From NCBI RefSeq assembly GCF_008042275.1, contig NZ_RDBK01000043.1, positions 1,990,927 to 2,037,628 of the forward strand: 46,702 nucleotides of DNA, in the 5' to 3' direction. Position numbers and translations under genes: made by a program. Origin of the DNA: Streptomyces sp. OR43. Its GTDB lineage: Bacteria > Actinomycetota > Actinomycetes > Streptomycetales > Streptomycetaceae. The notes under the pieces are model-generated. The model was not told the DNA's origin and made no database searches. It saw only the letters and a list, made by a program, of their open reading frames with translations. Each line of letters begins with the position of its first letter. The first letter of the stretch is position 1. Below, one piece after another: positions 25,751 to 33,830 of the stretch.

Positions 25751-26653
25751 ATGGCTGCTCCGATACCCGCCGACAAGCCTGCTCCGGTACCCGCCGACGT
25801 GCCTGCTCCAGTACCTCCCGACATGCCTGCTCCCCTTCCCGCCGACTGGCGCGAGGCCAACCGCGCGTTGTGGGATGAGCGTGTGCCCATCCATACCGAA
25901 AGCGACTTCTACGACCTGGACTCCTTCCGCGCGGGCAAGGAGGCCCTGCGGGACTTCGAGCTGTCGGAGGTCGGGGACGTGACCGGCCGGACGCTGCTGC
26001 ACCTGCAGTGCCACATCGGTGTCGACACCCTGTCCTGGGCCCGGCACGGCGCCGCGCAGGTCGTCGGCCTCGACTTCTCCGAACCGGCCGTCGAGACCGC
26101 CCGCGCGCTCGCCCAGGAGCTGGGCATGGGTCCGGACCGGGCGGCGTTCGTCGCCGCCGACGTCTACGACGCGGCCCAGGCGGTGCCGGACGACGCGTAC
26201 GACATCGTCTACACGGGCATCGGAGCGCTGAACTGGCTGCCCGACATCGACCGCTGGGCCGAGACGGCGGCCTCCCTCGTCGCACCCGGCGGGTTCCTCT
26301 ACCTGGCGGAGTTCCATCCGCTCACCGACTGCCTCGACGACGCGACCGGTTCGCGCGTCGTGCACGACTACTTCTCCCGCGAGGCGTGGGTGGATGAGAC
26401 ACCGGGCACGTACGCGGACTTCGACGCGCCGACCGTCAACAACCGCAGCGTCGAGTGGCAGCACCCGGTGGGCCGTGTGGTCTCCGCGCTGGCCGAGGCG
26501 GGCCTGCGGATCGAGTTCCTGCACGAGCACGACGCCTCGCTCTTCGCGCGGTTCCCGGTGCTGGAGCACGGATCGGACGGCTACTACCGCTTCCCGGCGG
26601 ACCGGCCGCGGATTCCGCTGATGTACTCGGTCAAGGCGAGCCGGCCGGCCTGA
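25751..26653 (+). CDS. Class I SAM-dependent methyltransferase
   Basis: About 300 aa. The SAM-binding motif I is TLLHLQCHIGVDTLSWAR; motif II is VVGLDFSEPAV; ADVYDAAQAV and DIVYTGIGALNWLPDI follow. The N-terminus is a repeat of PAPVPAD type from three 24-bp units (25762-25833), so the true start may be the third in-repeat ATG (25824), giving 276 aa. No ribosome site precedes ATG 25751, but TAACCT ends 7 nt before it, which favours a leaderless start there. The substrate is unknown. Confidence 0.9.
   Translation: MAAPIPADKPAPVPADVPAPVPPDMPAPLPADWREANRALWDERVPIHTESDFYDLDSFRAGKEALRDFELSEVGDVTGRTLLHLQCHIGVDTLSWARHGAAQVVGLDFSEPAVETARALAQELGMGPDRAAFVAADVYDAAQAVPDDAYDIVYTGIGALNWLPDIDRWAETAASLVAPGGFLYLAEFHPLTDCLDDATGSRVVHDYFSREAWVDETPGTYADFDAPTVNNRSVEWQHPVGRVVSALAEAGLRIEFLHEHDASLFARFPVLEHGSDGYYRFPADRPRIPLMYSVKASRPA
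25762..25833. repeat. 24-bp tandem repeat, 3 copies, at the methyltransferase N-terminus
   Basis: Units at 25762, 25786 and 25810 end in cctgctcc and encode (I/V)P-A/P-D-x-P-A-P. The unit length keeps the reading frame. Confidence 0.9.
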
Positions 26654-26659
26654 CCGGGT

Positions 26660-26696
26660 GGCTGCCGATAGCGCAACGGGCCGGTCGGCGGCAGCC
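26660..26696 (+). terminator. Possible terminator after the methyltransferase gene
   Basis: GGCTGCCG (26660-26667) pairs with CGGCAGCC (26689-26696) across a 21-nt loop, 6 bp after the stop codon. The loop is long, so this is tentative. Confidence 0.35.
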
Positions 26697-26746
26697 GTTC
26701 GCCGGGGCCGGGCCGATTGTCAGTGGTCGGGTCCAGACTCGGGACC

Positions 26747-27160
26747 ATGACCACGACTGCTGATTCGACTGCTGATCCGACGGCTGATCTGCGCGCCACG
26801 GTCGAGAGGTACTGGACCGCGGCCGACGTCCGTGACTGGGACACCTTCGCGGCGACACTCGCCGACGAGGTGCTGTACGACCTGCCGCAGACCCGCGAGC
26901 GCATTCGCGGCAAGGAGCGGTACATGGCGTTCAACCGGGAGTACCCGGGGGACTGGCGGGTGCGTGTCGAGCGGGTCGTGGCCGACGGCGGCGGGCGGCA
27001 GGCCGCTGCCCGGACGCTGGTCACGGACAACGGGCAGGAGTCGCACGCCGTCCACTTCTTCACCTTCGACGCGCAGGGGCGGATCTGCGGGATCACCGAC
27101 TTCTGGCCCGAGCCGTACGAGCCCCCGGCAGGCCGGGAGCACTTGGTGGAGCGGTACTGA
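26747..27160 (+). CDS. SnoaL/NTF2-like fold protein
   Basis: 137 aa. It has the alpha+beta cone pattern: helix VERYWTAADVRDWDTFAATL, then EVLYDLPQTRERIRGKERYM, and strands ending in HFFTFDAQGRICGITDFWPE. The family includes cyclases, isomerases and binding proteins, and the active site cannot be read from sequence alone. The first 15 residues come from a 12-bp repeat (actgctgattcg-like), an in-frame minisatellite. No ribosome site is seen before ATG 26747. Confidence 0.85.
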   Translation: MTTTADSTADPTADLRATVERYWTAADVRDWDTFAATLADEVLYDLPQTRERIRGKERYMAFNREYPGDWRVRVERVVADGGGRQAAARTLVTDNGQESHAVHFFTFDAQGRICGITDFWPEPYEPPAGREHLVERY

Positions 27161-27216
27161 CGAGCGGGACTGACGAGCGTCCTGAGTGGGGATGGGAATC
27201 GAGCGGTACGCACGGA

Positions 27217-27259
27217 CGCGGCACCTCTTCGGAGCCGGGAACTCCGAAGCGATGCCGCG
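27217..27259. terminator. Bidirectional terminator between convergent genes
   Basis: CGCGGCA (27217-27223) pairs with TGCCGCG (27253-27259), and inside it CTTCGGAG (27227-27234) pairs with CTCCGAAG (27242-27249). The NTF2-like gene and the SGNH esterase gene converge here. Confidence 0.8.
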
Positions 27260-27280
27260 CCCGGTACAACCGTGCCGAGC

Positions 27281-28075
27281 CTATGCGACCGAGCGGAAGG
27301 CGGGCAGATAGCCGCCCAGCTGGCCGGAGTCCCTGGGGTGGTACGAGTTGTAGACGGGGATCGTGACGCTGTGGAGCCACGGGCTGCCGGAGCACAGCTC
27401 GTGCCCGGTGAACTCGTCGACGACGCTGGAGAAGGTGAATCCGGCGTTCGCCGCCTGCTTGGCGATGACGCCGTTCAGTACGTCGGAGGCGTTGTTGATG
27501 GCGGTGCGCTCCTTCTCCGTGAGACCGGCGATGCAGTTGCCGCCGATCTTGTAGAAGCGCGGGTAGCCCAGCACCACGACGTGTGCCTGCGGGGCCTTGG
27601 AGTGGATCGAGGTGTAGAGCGAACCCAGCCGGGACGGCAGCGTGTTGTTCATCTGACCGACGGCCGTGCTGACAGCGGAGAGGCAGGCGGCCTCGCCGGA
27701 CAGCACGCAGTCCTGCATGACATCGGCGAAGCCGACATCGTTGCCGCCCGCGGTGACGCTGACGAGCGAGGTGGACGAGCTCAGCGAGCCGAGCTGGCTG
27801 CTCGCCACGGAGCTCGTGGTGGCGCCCGAACAGGCGACGAAGGCGAAGGACGAAGGGGAGTTCGCCGCCGCCCACAGGTAGGGGTAGGACTTGGTGCTGC
27901 GACGGCAGTCGCCGCTGTCGGACAGATAGCTTCCGGCGCCGACGCCGGACGAGTACGAGTCGCCCAGGGCGACGTACCCGCCGGCGGCGGCCGAGGCCGG
28001 CTGGGCCATGCCGAGAGCGGCGGCTGCGGCGAGGAGCAGCGTGGACGCGGATGCCCAGAATCTCCGTACTGACAT
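27281..28075 (-). CDS. Secreted SGNH/GDSL esterase-lipase
   Basis: 264 aa. A signal peptide (1 to about 30, MAQPASAA cleavage region) leads to a mature enzyme beginning GGYVALGDSYSSGVGAG. The catalytic Ser is residue 40, the oxyanion Gly/Asn lie in VTAGGNDVGF, and the His is about 246 in NSYHPRDSG. Six Cys probably form three disulfides, as in the Streptomyces extracellular esterases of this type. ggaggg lies 12 nt before ATG 28075. A possible promoter is TTACCG / TACAAC with 18-bp spacing (about 28134-28163). Confidence 0.95.
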   Translation of the reverse strand: MSVRRFWASASTLLLAAAAALGMAQPASAAAGGYVALGDSYSSGVGAGSYLSDSGDCRRSTKSYPYLWAAANSPSSFAFVACSGATTSSVASSQLGSLSSSTSLVSVTAGGNDVGFADVMQDCVLSGEAACLSAVSTAVGQMNNTLPSRLGSLYTSIHSKAPQAHVVVLGYPRFYKIGGNCIAGLTEKERTAINNASDVLNGVIAKQAANAGFTFSSVVDEFTGHELCSGSPWLHSVTIPVYNSYHPRDSGQLGGYLPAFRSVA

Positions 28076-28189
28076 AGCTGTCAGCCCTCCGAAGTGTGGG
28101 GGGTGGGTGGGGGATTGATGAAGCGTCACCTGTTGTAGCAGCTCCCGGTACCCGCCGGTAATGGCTGCGCGAGAACGTGCCGGATTTGC

Positions 28190-28205
28190 CCGAATGATCA
28201 TTCGG
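28190..28205. promoter_or_regulatory. Perfect 16-bp palindrome upstream of the esterase gene
   Basis: CCGAATGATCATTCGG is perfectly symmetric. It lies about 115 bp before the esterase start, upstream of the probable promoter. Two more short inverted repeats follow (aaaccaaggttt 28248-28259; gaccatctggtc 28263-28274). It looks like a repressor or activator site. Confidence 0.6.
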
Positions 28206-28343
28206 TGGTCGTAGCTCCGCGCGTAGATAAACCTGTAACTGGCCCTGAAACCAAGGTTTGAGGACCATCTGGTCATCACTTCGGAGGTGGCGGCGGAAGG
28301 GTCCTGCGAGGGGAAGGGCGATGGGGCAACGCCGGACGGTGCC

Positions 28344-29540
28344 TCAGCGCACCGTGCTGCGCCCGACCACCGCGCCTGCCCGGTCGATGCAGATGACGTC
28401 GACGGCGACCGGTGCGCCCCGCAGCACCGTCAGCGCCTCGTCCCGCGCCGCCGAGGCCACCAGGTCCCCGAGCGGGATACCGCGCGCGAGGCAGGAATGG
28501 AGCGCCGCAAGCCCCGTGTTGGCCGCGGCCACCTCGGCGGCCAGGGCCTCGTCCGCCCCGCCCCGCCGGGCCAGTGCGGCCAGGAACGACGGATCCACCT
28601 GGGAGCGTGCGGAGTGCAGGTCCAGATGGCCGGCGGCGAGCTTCGACAGCTTGGCGAACCCTCCGCAGACGGTGAGCCGCTCCACCGGATGACGGCGCAC
28701 GTACTTGAGTACCGCGCCCGCGAAGTCACCCATGTCCAGGAGGGCGATCTCCGGCAGCCCGTACTCGGCCACCACGGTCTTCTCCGAGGTGGAACCGGTG
28801 CAGCCCGCCACATGGGTCTGCCCGTCGGCCAGCGCCACGTCCACGCCGCGCCGGATCGAGTCGATCCACGCCGAGCAGGAGTACGGCACCACGACCCCGG
28901 TTGTGCCGAGGATCGAGAGCCCGCCCAGGATGCCCAGACGCGGATTCCAGGTGGAGCGGGCGATCTCCTCGCCGTCGTCCACCGAGAGCGTGATCTCCAC
29001 ATCACCCGCGCCCCCGTGCGCCGCCGCGACCCGCTCGACGTGCTCGCGCATCATCCGGCGCGGCACCGGGTTCACCGCGGGCTCGCCGACATCGAGCGGC
29101 AGGCCGGGCAGCGTCACGGTGCCCACGCCCGGACCGGCCCGGAACACCACGCCCGAGCCGGGCGGCAGCGGTCGCACGGTGGCCCGGACGAGCGCCCCGT
29201 GCGTGACGTCGGGGTCATCGCCCGCGTCCTTGACGATGCCGGCCGTGGCCCGCCCGTCGTGCAGCTCCTCGACCGCGAGCGCGAAGGCGGGGGTCTGCCC
29301 GCCGGGCAGGGTGATGGTCACCGGGTCCGGGAAGTCGCCGGTCAGCAGGGCCGTGTACGCGGCCGTGGTGGCCGCGGTCGCACAGGCCCCGGTGGTCCAG
29401 CCCGGCCGCAGACCCGTGTGCTTGAGTTGGGCGCTGCGCCCGCCCGATGCCCCACTCGAGCGGCGCCCGCCCGACGCCTCATCCTTACTGCCCCGGCCCG
29501 ACGCCTCATCCTTGCCTCGCCCGCCCGACGCCTCACCCAT
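28344..29540 (-). CDS. cbiD: Cobalt-precorrin-5B C1-methyltransferase (CbiD)
   Basis: About 398 aa. It methylates C-1 of the corrin ring in cobalamin synthesis. The conserved start of the fold is LRPGWTTGACATAATTAAYTA; VAGCTGSTSEK and LTVCGGFAKLSKLAAGH are also family-typical. The N-terminal 45 residues are a 9-aa repeat (DEASGGRGK-like), which is not part of the fold. ATG 29540 has no ribosome site and lies only 11 bp from the divergent cobK start. Any later start in this frame would have to be a non-standard codon. Cobalamin-gene neighbours support the role. Confidence 0.93.
   Translation of the reverse strand: MGEASGGRGKDEASGRGSKDEASGGRRSSGASGGRSAQLKHTGLRPGWTTGACATAATTAAYTALLTGDFPDPVTITLPGGQTPAFALAVEELHDGRATAGIVKDAGDDPDVTHGALVRATVRPLPPGSGVVFRAGPGVGTVTLPGLPLDVGEPAVNPVPRRMMREHVERVAAAHGGAGDVEITLSVDDGEEIARSTWNPRLGILGGLSILGTTGVVVPYSCSAWIDSIRRGVDVALADGQTHVAGCTGSTSEKTVVAEYGLPEIALLDMGDFAGAVLKYVRRHPVERLTVCGGFAKLSKLAAGHLDLHSARSQVDPSFLAALARRGGADEALAAEVAAANTGLAALHSCLARGIPLGDLVASAARDEALTVLRGAPVAVDVICIDRAGAVVGRSTVR
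29442..29540. repeat. 27-bp tandem repeat, about 4 copies, at the cbiD N-terminus
   Basis: Units begin at 29442 (diverged), 29469, 29496 and 29523, each with gcccgacgcctc. The 27-bp length preserves frame and encodes a 9-residue Gly/Ser/Lys repeat. The last unit abuts the cobK ribosome site (ggaggg 29541-29546). Confidence 0.88.
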
Positions 29541-29551
29541 GGAGGGATCCG

Positions 29552-30307
29552 ATGCACGTGCTCGTACTCGGCGGCACGACGGAGGCCCGTCGGCTGGCCG
29601 GGCTGCTGGTGGCGGAGCTGCCCGAAGGGGCCGGGGTGACGAGTTCGCTGGCCGGCCGTGTGGCCGGGCCGAGGCTGCCGCCCGGGGAGGTGCGCATCGG
29701 GGGCTTCGGCGGAGCCGGGGGCCTGGCCGCATGGCTGCGTACGCACCGGGTGGATGCGCTCATCGACGCCACCCATCCTTTCGCCGGGACGATCAGTTTC
29801 CACGCGGCCGCCGGTGCCGCTGCCGCCCATGTTCCTCTCCTCGCTCTGCGCCGCCCCGGCTGGGTGCCCGGCGCGGGCGACGACTGGCACCCGGTCGCCT
29901 CCCTGGAGGAGGCGGCGGCGGTGCTCCCGGCCCTCGGCCGGCGCGTGTTCCTGACGACGGGGCGCCTCGGCCTGGCCTCCTTCGCCGGGCTGGACGGGCT
30001 GTGGTTCCTGTCGCGGTCGGTGGACGCCCCCGAACCGCCGTACCCCGCCCGCATGGAGACGCTGCGGGACCGGGGACCGTTCACCCTCGACGGCGAGCGC
30101 GAGCTGATCCGCCGCCACCGCGTCGACGTCCTCGTCACCAAGGACAGCGGAGGCGCCGCCACAGCCCCCAAACTCGCCGCGGCCCGCGAGGCACGGATCC
30201 CGGTGGTCGTGGTGCGCCGGCCCCCGGTCCCGGAAGGCGTGGCGGTGGCGGGCACGCCGGAAGAAGCCGTCAGCTGGCTGCGCTCCCGGCTCGGCCACCG
30301 GGGCTGA
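29552..30307 (+). CDS. cobK: Precorrin-6A/cobalt-precorrin-6A reductase (CobK/CbiJ)
   Basis: 251 aa. It reduces precorrin-6A with NAD(P)H in corrin-ring synthesis. The N-terminal nucleotide region VLVLGGTTEARRLAGLL, the DATHPFAGTISFHAAA motif and the late LVTKDSGGAATAPKLAAARE segment are diagnostic. ATG 29552 has ggaggg 5 nt upstream. It is divergent from cbiD and convergent with cobH, so the three cobalamin genes are not one operon. Confidence 0.95.
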   Translation: MHVLVLGGTTEARRLAGLLVAELPEGAGVTSSLAGRVAGPRLPPGEVRIGGFGGAGGLAAWLRTHRVDALIDATHPFAGTISFHAAAGAAAAHVPLLALRRPGWVPGAGDDWHPVASLEEAAAVLPALGRRVFLTTGRLGLASFAGLDGLWFLSRSVDAPEPPYPARMETLRDRGPFTLDGERELIRRHRVDVLVTKDSGGAATAPKLAAAREARIPVVVVRRPPVPEGVAVAGTPEEAVSWLRSRLGHRG

Positions 30308-30319
30308 CCGGTCGTCGGC

Positions 30320-30946
30320 TCACTCCTCCTCGGAGGCCAGGGCGTTGATTGCCGAGGCCGCCATCGCGCTGCCACCGCGCCGGCCCCGCACGATCAGGTG
30401 AGCGAGGCCCGACGGGTGCGCGGCCAGGGCGTCCTTGGACTCGGCGGCGCCGACGAAACCGACCGGCACACCGATGACGGCGGCGGGCCGCGGTGCCCCC
30501 TCCTCGATCAGTTCGAGCAGCCGGAACAGCGCGGTGGGCGCGTTCCCGACGGCGACGACCGCACCGTCCAGCCGGTCCCGCCACAGCTCCAGCGCGGCGG
30601 CGCTGCGGGTCGTGCCGAGCTCCGCCGCGAGACCGGGAACGGCCGGGTCGGACAGGGTGCACACCACCTCGTTGTCCGCGGGCAGCCGCCGCCGGGTGAT
30701 GCCGCTGGCCACCATCGCCACGTCGCACAGGATCGGCGCGCCGCCCCGCAGCGCCGTACGGGCGCGGCTCACCACGTCCGGGGTGAAGGCGAGATCGCGG
30801 ACCAGGTCGACCATCCCGCAGGCGTGGATCATCCGGACCGCGACCTGGCTCACATCGGCCGGCAGCCCCGTCAGATCGGCCTCGGCCCGGATGGTGGCGA
30901 AGGACTGGCGATAGATGGCCGGTCCGTCCTTCTCGTACTGGTGCAC
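30320..30946 (-). CDS. cobH: Precorrin-8X methylmutase (CobH/CbiC)
   Basis: 208 aa. It moves the C-11 methyl group to C-12 to give hydrogenobyrinic acid. The catalytic His lies in [13 protein letters not shown] (near residue 42). [14 protein letters not shown] and [18 protein letters not shown] are typical. It starts at a GTG before [11 protein letters not shown]. Its end is 12 bp from the convergent cobK end, and I see no terminator between them. Confidence 0.94.
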   Translation of the reverse strand: MHQYEKDGPAIYRQSFATIRAEADLTGLPADVSQVAVRMIHACGMVDLVRDLAFTPDVVSRARTALRGGAPILCDVAMVASGITRRRLPADNEVVCTLSDPAVPGLAAELGTTRSAAALELWRDRLDGAVVAVGNAPTALFRLLELIEEGAPRPAAVIGVPVGFVGAAESKDALAAHPSGLAHLIVRGRRGGSAMAASAINALASEEE

Positions 30947-31362
30947 AGTGCTGTCGCTCTCTTCACGTGGCTGCCTTCTCGGCCCGGCGCGGACGCCGGG
31001 GCGGCCGTACGGGCCCGACCGAGGCTATCCACTGGGCCGGCGGCCCCCGCACAGACGTCCCGGGCGCCCGAAGGGGCGAATCCTTTCGTCACCATGGACA
31101 AGGACGGCGTCTGCCCGCGGCCGGAGTGCGACGTCACGGTGGAAGCAGTGGCGGGCAAGGGAGATACAGTCGGCGTCGTGGTAAGTGAGCACACTCTGCT
31201 GAGAGACCTCCTCCTTCGGACCGACCACCTCGCCCCGCACGCCGCGGCCGGGCAGGGCCTGCGGACGCCGCTGCCCGGCGAGCAGGCCCGGTTCCGCGTG
31301 ACCGGCTGTGGTTCCGTGGACGGGAAGAGGGCGCGGACTGCCCGCGTCTGCGCGGACGCGAG
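30947..31362. other. Gap between cobH and the LacI-type gene
   Basis: About 415 bp. A plus-strand frame from ATG 31094 (MDKDGVCPRPECDVTVEAV, 90 codons) ends in TGA overlapping the LacI start, but its codon use is uneven and I recognise nothing in it. The less GC-rich stretch ggagatacagtcggcg (31159-31174) may be a promoter for the LacI-type gene (TACAGT as -10). No cobalamin riboswitch is recognisable. Confidence 0.4.
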
Positions 31363-32394
31363 GTGAACAGTCCCGCACGTGTGACCATCAAGGACGTCGC
31401 CGCCCGCGCAGGCGTGTCCAAGGGCGCCGTCTCGCTCGCGTTCAACCAGAAACCGGGCGTCTCGGACGTCACCCGCCGGAGGATCTTCGAGGCCGCGAAG
31501 GAACTGGGCTGGGCCCCGAACCTCACCGCGCGCAGCCTCTCCAGCCAGAAGGTCGACATCATCGGCCTGGCCCTGTGCCGTCCCGCCCGGCTGCTCGGCC
31601 TCGAACCGTTCTACATGGACTTCATCTCCGGCATAGAGAGCGTTCTCGCCGAACGGTCGTACTCGCTGCTCCTGAGGCTGGTGCGGGATCTCGACGAGGA
31701 GACCGAGCAGTACAAGTCCTGGTGGCGCAGCCAGACGATCGCCGGTGCCATCCTGGTCGACTTCCACGAGAACGATCCGAGGGTCGCGTCGCTGCAGCCC
31801 ATCGGGCTGCCGGCGGTGGCCGTCGGCCATCCTTCCCTCACCGGCTCGTTTCCCGCGGTGTGGACCGACGACGCCACGGCCGCGGCCGAGGCCGTCCGCT
31901 ATCTGGCGGCGCTCGGCCACCGGCGCATCGCCCGCGTCGGCGGCCCGGTCGGGCTCGGCCACAGCACCATCCGGGCCACCGCCTTCGCGTCCACGATGCG
32001 GGAGCTGGGGCTGGACGAGGGCCGCCAGATAGCGACCGGCTTCGACGGGAGCGAGGGGGCCAGGGCCACCCGCTCCCTCCTGATGTCGGCCGACCGTCCG
32101 ACGGCCATCGTCTACGACAACGACATCATGGCCGTGGCGGGAGCGGGGGTCGCCGCGGAGATGGGCTTCGCGGTCCCCGACGACGTGTCGCTGCTCGCCT
32201 GGGACGACTCGCAGCTGTGCCGGATCACCCATCCCACGCTGTCGGCCATGAGCCACGACGTGCACAGCTTCGGCGCGCAGGTGGCCCGCACTCTGTTCGC
32301 CGTCATAGAGGGTGAGCACACCGGTTCCGTACAGGTTCCGACCCCGTCCCTCACACCGCGCGGTTCCACCGCACAGGCACCCGCCCGGAACTGA
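31363..32394 (+). CDS. LacI family transcriptional regulator
   Basis: 343 aa. The N-terminal helix-turn-helix and hinge (about 7-60) read TIKDVAARAGVSKGAVSLAF and LGWAPNLTARSLSSQKVDII. The periplasmic-binding-like sensor domain follows, with the usual VYDNDIMAVAGAGVAAEMG and DVSLLAWDDSQLCRITHPTL segments. Starts at GTG 31363 with no good ribosome site. It converges on the ROK kinase gene. The perfect palindrome gacaacgttgtc before that gene has the CG-centred symmetry of LacI-family operators, so sugar-responsive control of the kinase is likely. Confidence 0.93.
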   Translation: MNSPARVTIKDVAARAGVSKGAVSLAFNQKPGVSDVTRRRIFEAAKELGWAPNLTARSLSSQKVDIIGLALCRPARLLGLEPFYMDFISGIESVLAERSYSLLLRLVRDLDEETEQYKSWWRSQTIAGAILVDFHENDPRVASLQPIGLPAVAVGHPSLTGSFPAVWTDDATAAAEAVRYLAALGHRRIARVGGPVGLGHSTIRATAFASTMRELGLDEGRQIATGFDGSEGARATRSLLMSADRPTAIVYDNDIMAVAGAGVAAEMGFAVPDDVSLLAWDDSQLCRITHPTLSAMSHDVHSFGAQVARTLFAVIEGEHTGSVQVPTPSLTPRGSTAQAPARN

Positions 32395-32429
32395 GAACGG
32401 CGCTGATGTGTCTTCGGGGGAGGGCCGGC

Positions 32430-33437
32430 TTACGGACGCGGCCCCGAGGCGAGGGCGGGGACGCCGGCCTGTGAGGAGGCGACAGGAGCCTGCGAGGAGG
32501 TGACGCCGGCCTGTGAGGAGGCGACGGCTGCCGCGCCTATCAGCCCGGCGTCCAGGGCCAGGAGGGCCGGTACCACGGGCAGCCCGCGGGTGAAGTCGAG
32601 GACGGCGTAGTCGGCCAGGTGCCGGCGCAAGGGAGCGAAGAGCGTGTCGCCGGCCTGCGCCACGCCTCCGCCGATCACCACGAGATCGAGCTCGACGAGA
32701 GCCGCCGTCGCCGCGATGGCGGCCGCGAGCGCCTGGGCCGCCCGCTCGTAGGCCGCCAGGGCATGCAGGTTCCCCGCCCGCGCCGCTGCCGCGACCGCTG
32801 CCGCGGTCGGGGGCACCCCGGCCGGCGCGGACCACCCGGCCGCCTGCGCGTGCGCGGCGATGGCCGTACCGCTGGCGAACCCCTCGACGCAGCCGGGAGC
32901 ACCGCAGGGGCACAGCGAACCGTCCAGATCGACGGTGATGTGCCCGATGTGACCCGCGTTCCCCGTCCTGCCGGCGTGCAGCCGCCCGTCGAGGATCAGG
33001 CCGCCCCCGACCCCGGTGGACACCACCATGCACAGCGCGTTCGCGAACCCGCGCGCCGCGCCCAGCCAGTGCTCCGCGGCGGTCATGGCCACCGCGTCCC
33101 CGACCAGCACGGGCCGCACCCCCGCGGGCAGCCGCGGGTGCGCCGCCACCCGCTCGGTCAGCGGGAAACGCCGCCACGCGGGGATGTTGACCGGGCTGAC
33201 CGTGCCCGCGGCGGTGTCGACCGGACCGGCGCTGGCGATGCCGAGGCAGGCCAGCTCGGCCCACATCGGGTGGAGGGCCAGTTCGTCGAGCACCGAGGTC
33301 ACCGCCGCCATGAGCTCGTCGGCGGACCGCTGAGCGGGAGTAGGCCGCTGCGCGCGTACGAGCAGCGTGCCCGCATCGTCCACGAGCGCTCCGGCGATCT
33401 TCGTGCCGCCGATGTCCAGTGCTCCGTACACCGTCAC
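32430..33437 (-). CDS. ROK family sugar kinase
   Basis: About 335 aa. The phosphate loop is GALDIGGTKIAGALVDD; the sugar/catalytic region is VLVGDAVAMTAAEHWLGAARG, followed by VSTGVGGGLILDGRLHAGRT and the zinc site CPCGAPGCVEG (with the upstream His in GHIGHITVD). This is the glucokinase/N-acyl-hexosamine kinase type; the exact sugar is open. GTG 33437 has aaagg 9 nt upstream. The C-terminal 21 residues are a 7-aa repeat (SSQAGVx). Controlled by the LacI-type operator in its promoter. Confidence 0.92.
   Translation of the reverse strand: MTVYGALDIGGTKIAGALVDDAGTLLVRAQRPTPAQRSADELMAAVTSVLDELALHPMWAELACLGIASAGPVDTAAGTVSPVNIPAWRRFPLTERVAAHPRLPAGVRPVLVGDAVAMTAAEHWLGAARGFANALCMVVSTGVGGGLILDGRLHAGRTGNAGHIGHITVDLDGSLCPCGAPGCVEGFASGTAIAAHAQAAGWSAPAGVPPTAAAVAAAARAGNLHALAAYERAAQALAAAIAATAALVELDLVVIGGGVAQAGDTLFAPLRRHLADYAVLDFTRGLPVVPALLALDAGLIGAAAVASSQAGVTSSQAPVASSQAGVPALASGPRP
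32468..32530. repeat. 21-bp tandem repeat, 3 copies, at the ROK kinase C-terminus
   Basis: Units at 32468, 32489 and 32510 (cctgtgaggaggcgacaggag) keep the frame and encode the SSQAGV-type tail. Confidence 0.88.
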
Positions 33438-33501
33438 GTCACCACACCTTTCGTGAAGGAAGCGGGATTCCTTCGCTCCGGAGCACACTCTGACGGGTTC
33501 T

Positions 33502-33538
33502 GACAACGTTGTCTAGTGATCTGTTTAGTTTAGGTAAA
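33502..33538 (-). promoter_or_regulatory. ROK kinase promoter with overlapping LacI-type operator
   Basis: On the minus strand TTTACC (33538-33533) and TAGACA (33515-33510) are 17 bp apart in an AT-rich patch. The perfect 12-bp palindrome GACAACGTTGTC (33502-33513) overlaps the -10. Its CG centre is typical for LacI-family regulators. Binding there would block transcription. Confidence 0.8.
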
Positions 33539-33830
33539 GGTTTAGTAAGGCCCGCGCGGGATTCCTGTCACCCGTCCTGTGTGCTGCGGGTGCGCGGGGC
33601 GGCCGAAAACACCGGGCCGCACCAGTGCCGCTGGGTGCCCGCGCCTGCTCGCCGATCGGCTGGAAGTTGTGCGGATTGCGGCGGATGTCCGGGCCGGCCG
33701 GAGCCGATGGTGACGGGGTGCTGTCGACACTGCTGGACCGGTCCGGCGCTTCGGTCGAGGGCCCATCGAGATATGGCGCTGACCGCCGTTGTTCGCGCTT
33801 GTTGGTGTCAGCCGCTGATGTCAGCCGGCC
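33539..33830. other. Stretch without a recognised gene
   Basis: About 290 bp at the edge of the integrative-element relic. The open frames are short and of poor coding character on both strands. No duplicate of the tRNA-Pro 3' end is visible here. Confidence 0.5.

Noticed and set aside
30947..31362. Cobalamin riboswitch upstream of cobH
   Set aside because: A gccactg occurs on the minus strand, but the surrounding conserved core and B12 box are absent.
31094..31366. 90-codon plus-strand frame ending in an overlap with the LacI start
   Set aside because: Codon use is uneven across a promoter-like AT-richer patch, there is no clear ribosome site, and I recognise no family. The overlap may be chance.
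30871..33264. A 797-codon minus-strand frame across the LacI and ROK genes
   Set aside because: Its sequence is Arg/Gly/Asp low-complexity and it conflicts with two well-supported genes, so it is a codon-bias artefact.
10160..33513. The gacaacatgttgtc and gacaacgttgtc palindromes as one regulon
   Set aside because: They differ in centre and length (14 vs 12 bp) and lie beside regulators of different families, so the similarity is probably coincidental.
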